Below are positions 61,800-64,000 of a stretch of 64,000 nucleotides of DNA, piece after piece. The stretch comes from Lactonifactor sp. BIOML-A5 (GTDB taxonomy: Bacteria; Bacillota; Clostridia; Lachnospirales; Lachnospiraceae). The stretch is taken from positions 1 through 64,000 of the forward strand of contig NZ_WKYV01000011.1 in NCBI RefSeq assembly GCF_009677585.1, read 5' to 3'. Position 1 is the first letter of the stretch; each line of letters starts with the position of its first letter. The position numbers were made by a program, and so were the translations under genes. The notes under the pieces were generated by a model. That model was not told the DNA's origin. It searched no databases and saw only the letters and a list, made by a program, of their open reading frames with translations.

Positions 61800-62759
61800 T
61801 TACTCCTCCTTGTGCTTACATCTTTTTATCATATATTTTATATTAGAATCACGATACAGCTTCCATGCCGCAGCCAGCAAATGAACCCCGTAGATTCTTC
61901 CCCTGAGATAGAGATCTGTCTCCAGAATCTTTCGGTCAAAATATGGGTAGATACGCAGTCTGTCTCCATATTTGGGATAGAATAAACTGAGCCCCGCCAA
62001 CACCTGACCGGTCAGGGCAGGGTCATCAAACCCGTAAGAAAGGGTACCCTTTATCTTGGTCGGTCCCAGTCTCCGCAGAAGCGTCCTCAGCTGCTCCCAC
62101 AGCAGCGTTCTGGCTCCCAAAAATTCTTCTGACTTTATCAGCTCCAGAAACACTTTCATTCTACCATATATTTCCCCGGTTGTTGAGTAAATATTTCTCA
62201 CTGCCGCAAGAATCTTTCCCGGCAGATGCAGGAGCTTATACAGGATTCCTTTTAGTTTCGCCAGCAATGCGGTAAATTTGTTCTTTTTACCCTCTTTCGC
62301 CGGTATATCCTTTTCTTCCAATGCCTCCTGAACGCTGCGTCCCCCTTGAAGAGATTCTTTCTCTTCCTGGTTAGGTTCCTCCAGGGGATTATATGGGAGC
62401 TCCATTCCCTCAGATGACGCGGTTTTCAGCTGCTTCTTGGTATCCGGCTGCGTCTTTTTCCGCCGGAAACGAATTTTACCAAGACGCGTCACCAGTCCTT
62501 TTACCCGCTCTGCAGGAATCCCTAATATTCTTAACTTGATCCTGAATTCACCATGTTCATAAAGGATTAAAACAGACAGTCCATGGGCCAGCCAGGTAAT
62601 TTTTCCTCTCCCGGCCACTCCATTCCCATCCTTCTGCAGCTTACCCTGGTATCGCAGGGGCACCAGAAGCAGGGATAGCAGAAGCAGAAGAACAAGTCCT
62701 ACCAAAATGCCCAATATGATTGCTATAACTTTTAGTATTCCCAAAATAATATGTAGCAT
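61800..62759 (-). CDS. DUF2953 membrane protein (YtfI-like)
   Basis: A 319-residue protein: N-terminal helix (ILGILVGLVLLLLLSLLLVPLRY), charged middle (about 110-170), and the C-terminal DUF2953 domain (LRTLLRRLGPTKIKGTLSYGFDDPALTGQVLAGLSLFYPKYGDR). Linked with GerW in sporulating Firmicutes. Confidence 0.82.
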   Translation of the reverse strand: MLHIILGILKVIAIILGILVGLVLLLLLSLLLVPLRYQGKLQKDGNGVAGRGKITWLAHGLSVLILYEHGEFRIKLRILGIPAERVKGLVTRLGKIRFRRKKTQPDTKKQLKTASSEGMELPYNPLEEPNQEEKESLQGGRSVQEALEEKDIPAKEGKKNKFTALLAKLKGILYKLLHLPGKILAAVRNIYSTTGEIYGRMKVFLELIKSEEFLGARTLLWEQLRTLLRRLGPTKIKGTLSYGFDDPALTGQVLAGLSLFYPKYGDRLRIYPYFDRKILETDLYLRGRIYGVHLLAAAWKLYRDSNIKYMIKRCKHKEE

Positions 62760-62772
62760 ATTCTCACACCTA

Positions 62773-63099
62773 TTATTTTTCTAGTTCTTTCTGTTTCAGA
62801 TATCCCCGCACATCTGCGGTCTTTGTATTCTCATAGACTTCCTGTACCATCAAAGCCACAAGCTGTACCGCTTCGTCATATCCTTTTGCCAGGCCTACGA
62901 TCATGGGACAGGTACGGCGAAGAGGCTTCTGCAGAAGAAGATTTGCAGAAAATATCTCCAGGAGATTCTCCGGATTCTTAGCAAGCGTCACAAGATAGAC
63001 ATCAATGACTCCGGCTCCATGATTAATTTTCCATATCAGTTTATTTTTCTTCTTTTCTGCAGTATCGCCCACATACAGATTCTTATACCATTTTAACAT
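62773..63099 (-). CDS. Conserved protein of unknown function
   Basis: A 108-residue soluble protein (MLKWYKNLYVGDTAEKKKNKLIWKINHGAGVIDVYLVTLA, then GLAKGYDEAVQLVALMVQEVY). It is conserved in this type of Clostridia by impression only. It lies between a PPK2-family gene (11 bases) and the DUF2953 gene. No motif is recognised. Confidence 0.7.
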   Translation of the reverse strand: MLKWYKNLYVGDTAEKKKNKLIWKINHGAGVIDVYLVTLAKNPENLLEIFSANLLLQKPLRRTCPMIVGLAKGYDEAVQLVALMVQEVYENTKTADVRGYLKQKELEK

Positions 63100-63110
63100 A
63101 ATTTCTTTCC

Positions 63111-64000
63111 TTACTGCTCTTGCTTCAATCTTTCTTCAATCGCCTGTACCACAGATTCCAGGACTTTGATTCTTGCATAATATTTGCAGTTTCCCTCTAC
63201 GATAATCCAGGGGGCATAGGAGGTGGAAGTCCGGATAATCATTTCATTCACGGCTTCCTCATACTGTTCCCATTTCTCCCGGTTTCTCCAGTCCTCCTCT
63301 GTAATCTTCCACTGCTTTATGGGATTCTCCATCCTCTCTTTAAAGCGGGCCTCCTGCTCATCCTTATCAATGTGCATCCAGAATTTCAGGACAATGGCCC
63401 CTGAATGGGACAGATGAGCTTCCATGTCATTGATTTCTTTATAGGCTCTCTGCCACTCCTCTTTCGTACAGAATCCCTCAATTCTTTCTACCATCACGCG
63501 CCCGTACCAGGTTCTGTCATAGACAGCCACATGGCCGTTTTTCGGTATGGTTTTCCAGAACCGCCACAGGTAGTGGTGCTCTTTTTCCGCACCGCTGGGA
63601 GCAGCTGTGGGATTGACAACATATCCCCGGGGATCCATCGTCTCTGTCAGACGTTTGATTGCCCCGCCCTTTCCCGCCGCATCCCAGCCTTCAAACCCCA
63701 GCACAACCGGAATTCTCCTGCGGTACAGTTCACTGTGCAGAAGCGCTATTTTATCCTGTAGTTTCTTCAGCTTTTCTTTGTACTCGTCCTTCGTATAAGA
63801 AAGGCTCAGATCCACACTGCTCAGACTGGAGGATTTCAATACTAAATCTTCCTCTGTAGGCTTTTTTAACTGCCCCTCTGCCGCAGCTTTCTTTTTCTCT
63901 TTCCCGGCCCGGCGCACCAGCTCTACCTGTTCATTCAGCCGGTCAATTACCGTACGGTAGATTTTGATGGTGGCAAACTTCCGATCCATACCCTCAACAA
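63111..64000 (-). CDS. PPK2-family polyphosphate:nucleotide phosphotransferase, 5'-incomplete
   Basis: At least 296 codons enter from the right edge: the frame continues upstream of the ATG at 63989 as VEG-MDRKFATIKI, so the true protein is longer. A complete C-terminal PPK2 domain is present: FEGWDAAGKGGAIKRLTE (Walker A), TMDPRGYVV, VAVYDRTWYGRVMVERIEGF (Walker B region), then IKQWKITEEDWRNREKWEQY. Two-domain members (PAP type) phosphorylate AMP with polyphosphate, and the N-terminal linker region fits the join between the two domains. Confidence 0.85.
   Translation of the reverse strand, partial: VEGMDRKFATIKIYRTVIDRLNEQVELVRRAGKEKKKAAAEGQLKKPTEEDLVLKSSSLSSVDLSLSYTKDEYKEKLKKLQDKIALLHSELYRRRIPVVLGFEGWDAAGKGGAIKRLTETMDPRGYVVNPTAAPSGAEKEHHYLWRFWKTIPKNGHVAVYDRTWYGRVMVERIEGFCTKEEWQRAYKEINDMEAHLSHSGAIVLKFWMHIDKDEQEARFKERMENPIKQWKITEEDWRNREKWEQYEEAVNEMIIRTSTSYAPWIIVEGNCKYYARIKVLESVVQAIEERLKQEQ

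Noticed and set aside
1..64000. CRISPR arrays, rRNA or tRNA genes
   Set aside because: No regularly spaced repeats with unique spacers, and no rRNA or cloverleaf sequence was seen on either strand.

Overview
The window looks like part of the chromosome of a spore-forming, low-to-mid GC Gram-positive of the class Clostridia, most likely family Lachnospiraceae. The evidence is an alpha/beta small acid-soluble spore protein, GerW and YlbJ sporulation proteins, RecU, a short HisG with HisZ, a YgiQ radical SAM protein and a Clostridia-style prophage. The genus cannot be fixed from the sequence alone.

Left part (1-7.8 kb, all leftward). Three signalling genes come first: a dCache sensor fragment, a REC-PAS-PAS-PAS-(degenerate GGDEF)-EAL protein, and the REC-Hpt tail of a truncated hybrid histidine kinase. 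The kinase fragment is joined at about 4.42 kb to the first ~40 codons of a type III restriction-modification Mod methyltransferase. Behind that lie a Cro/XRE regulator and a compact overlapping three-gene ABC-three-component (ABC-3C) conflict/defence operon: a DUF2326 SMC-like ATPase, a small middle component and a 389-aa Cys-rich partner. A near-consensus leftward promoter carrying a phage-repressor-like palindrome sits at 7.89-7.92 kb.

Middle part (8.1-28.0 kb, rightward, visibly GC-richer). This is a prophage remnant. It has a sigma-like regulator, a small protein, an SNF2 helicase, the C-terminal half of a ClpP-type prohead protease, an HK97 major capsid protein, head-completion genes, and tail genes. 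The tail genes include a tail-assembly chaperone with an A AAA AAC -1 frameshift site. Tape measure, tail fibre and baseplate proteins follow, then holin and amidase, a Zn-ribbon HTH protein, and two tandem large serine recombinases. It is clearly defective. The helicase is interrupted by an HNH endonuclease gene and by a 4-bp frameshift in its Walker A motif, and its C-terminus is fused in frame to ClpP. Terminase, portal and the ClpP N-terminus are therefore missing, as is any early/repressor region.

Right part (28.2-64 kb): ordinary core genome, mostly leftward. In order it contains a pilin-like membrane peptide; an XRE regulator; a DUF134 regulator with a NifX/NifB-type metal-cluster protein; a degenerate sigma-like protein; a MarR regulator; and a his operon (hisZ-G-D-B-IE, with an unusual HisA/HisF-like extension on HisIE) behind a perfect -35/-10 promoter. 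Next come recU-lepB-rluA, an SDR, YgiQ, a HAD phosphatase, an RsuA-type pseudouridine synthase, an RsmF-like rRNA methylase, a small alarmone synthetase, an M23 peptidase and pepD. A ylbJ / coaD / rsmD cluster follows, then mgsA, an SASP gene, a DUF6465 protein and an FtsX-type ABC exporter. The window closes with recG-yloV-yloU-rpmB, a sporulation cluster (a 45-aa membrane peptide, gerW, DUF2953) and a PPK2-family phosphotransferase cut by the window edge. Several intrinsic terminators and promoters can be read directly.
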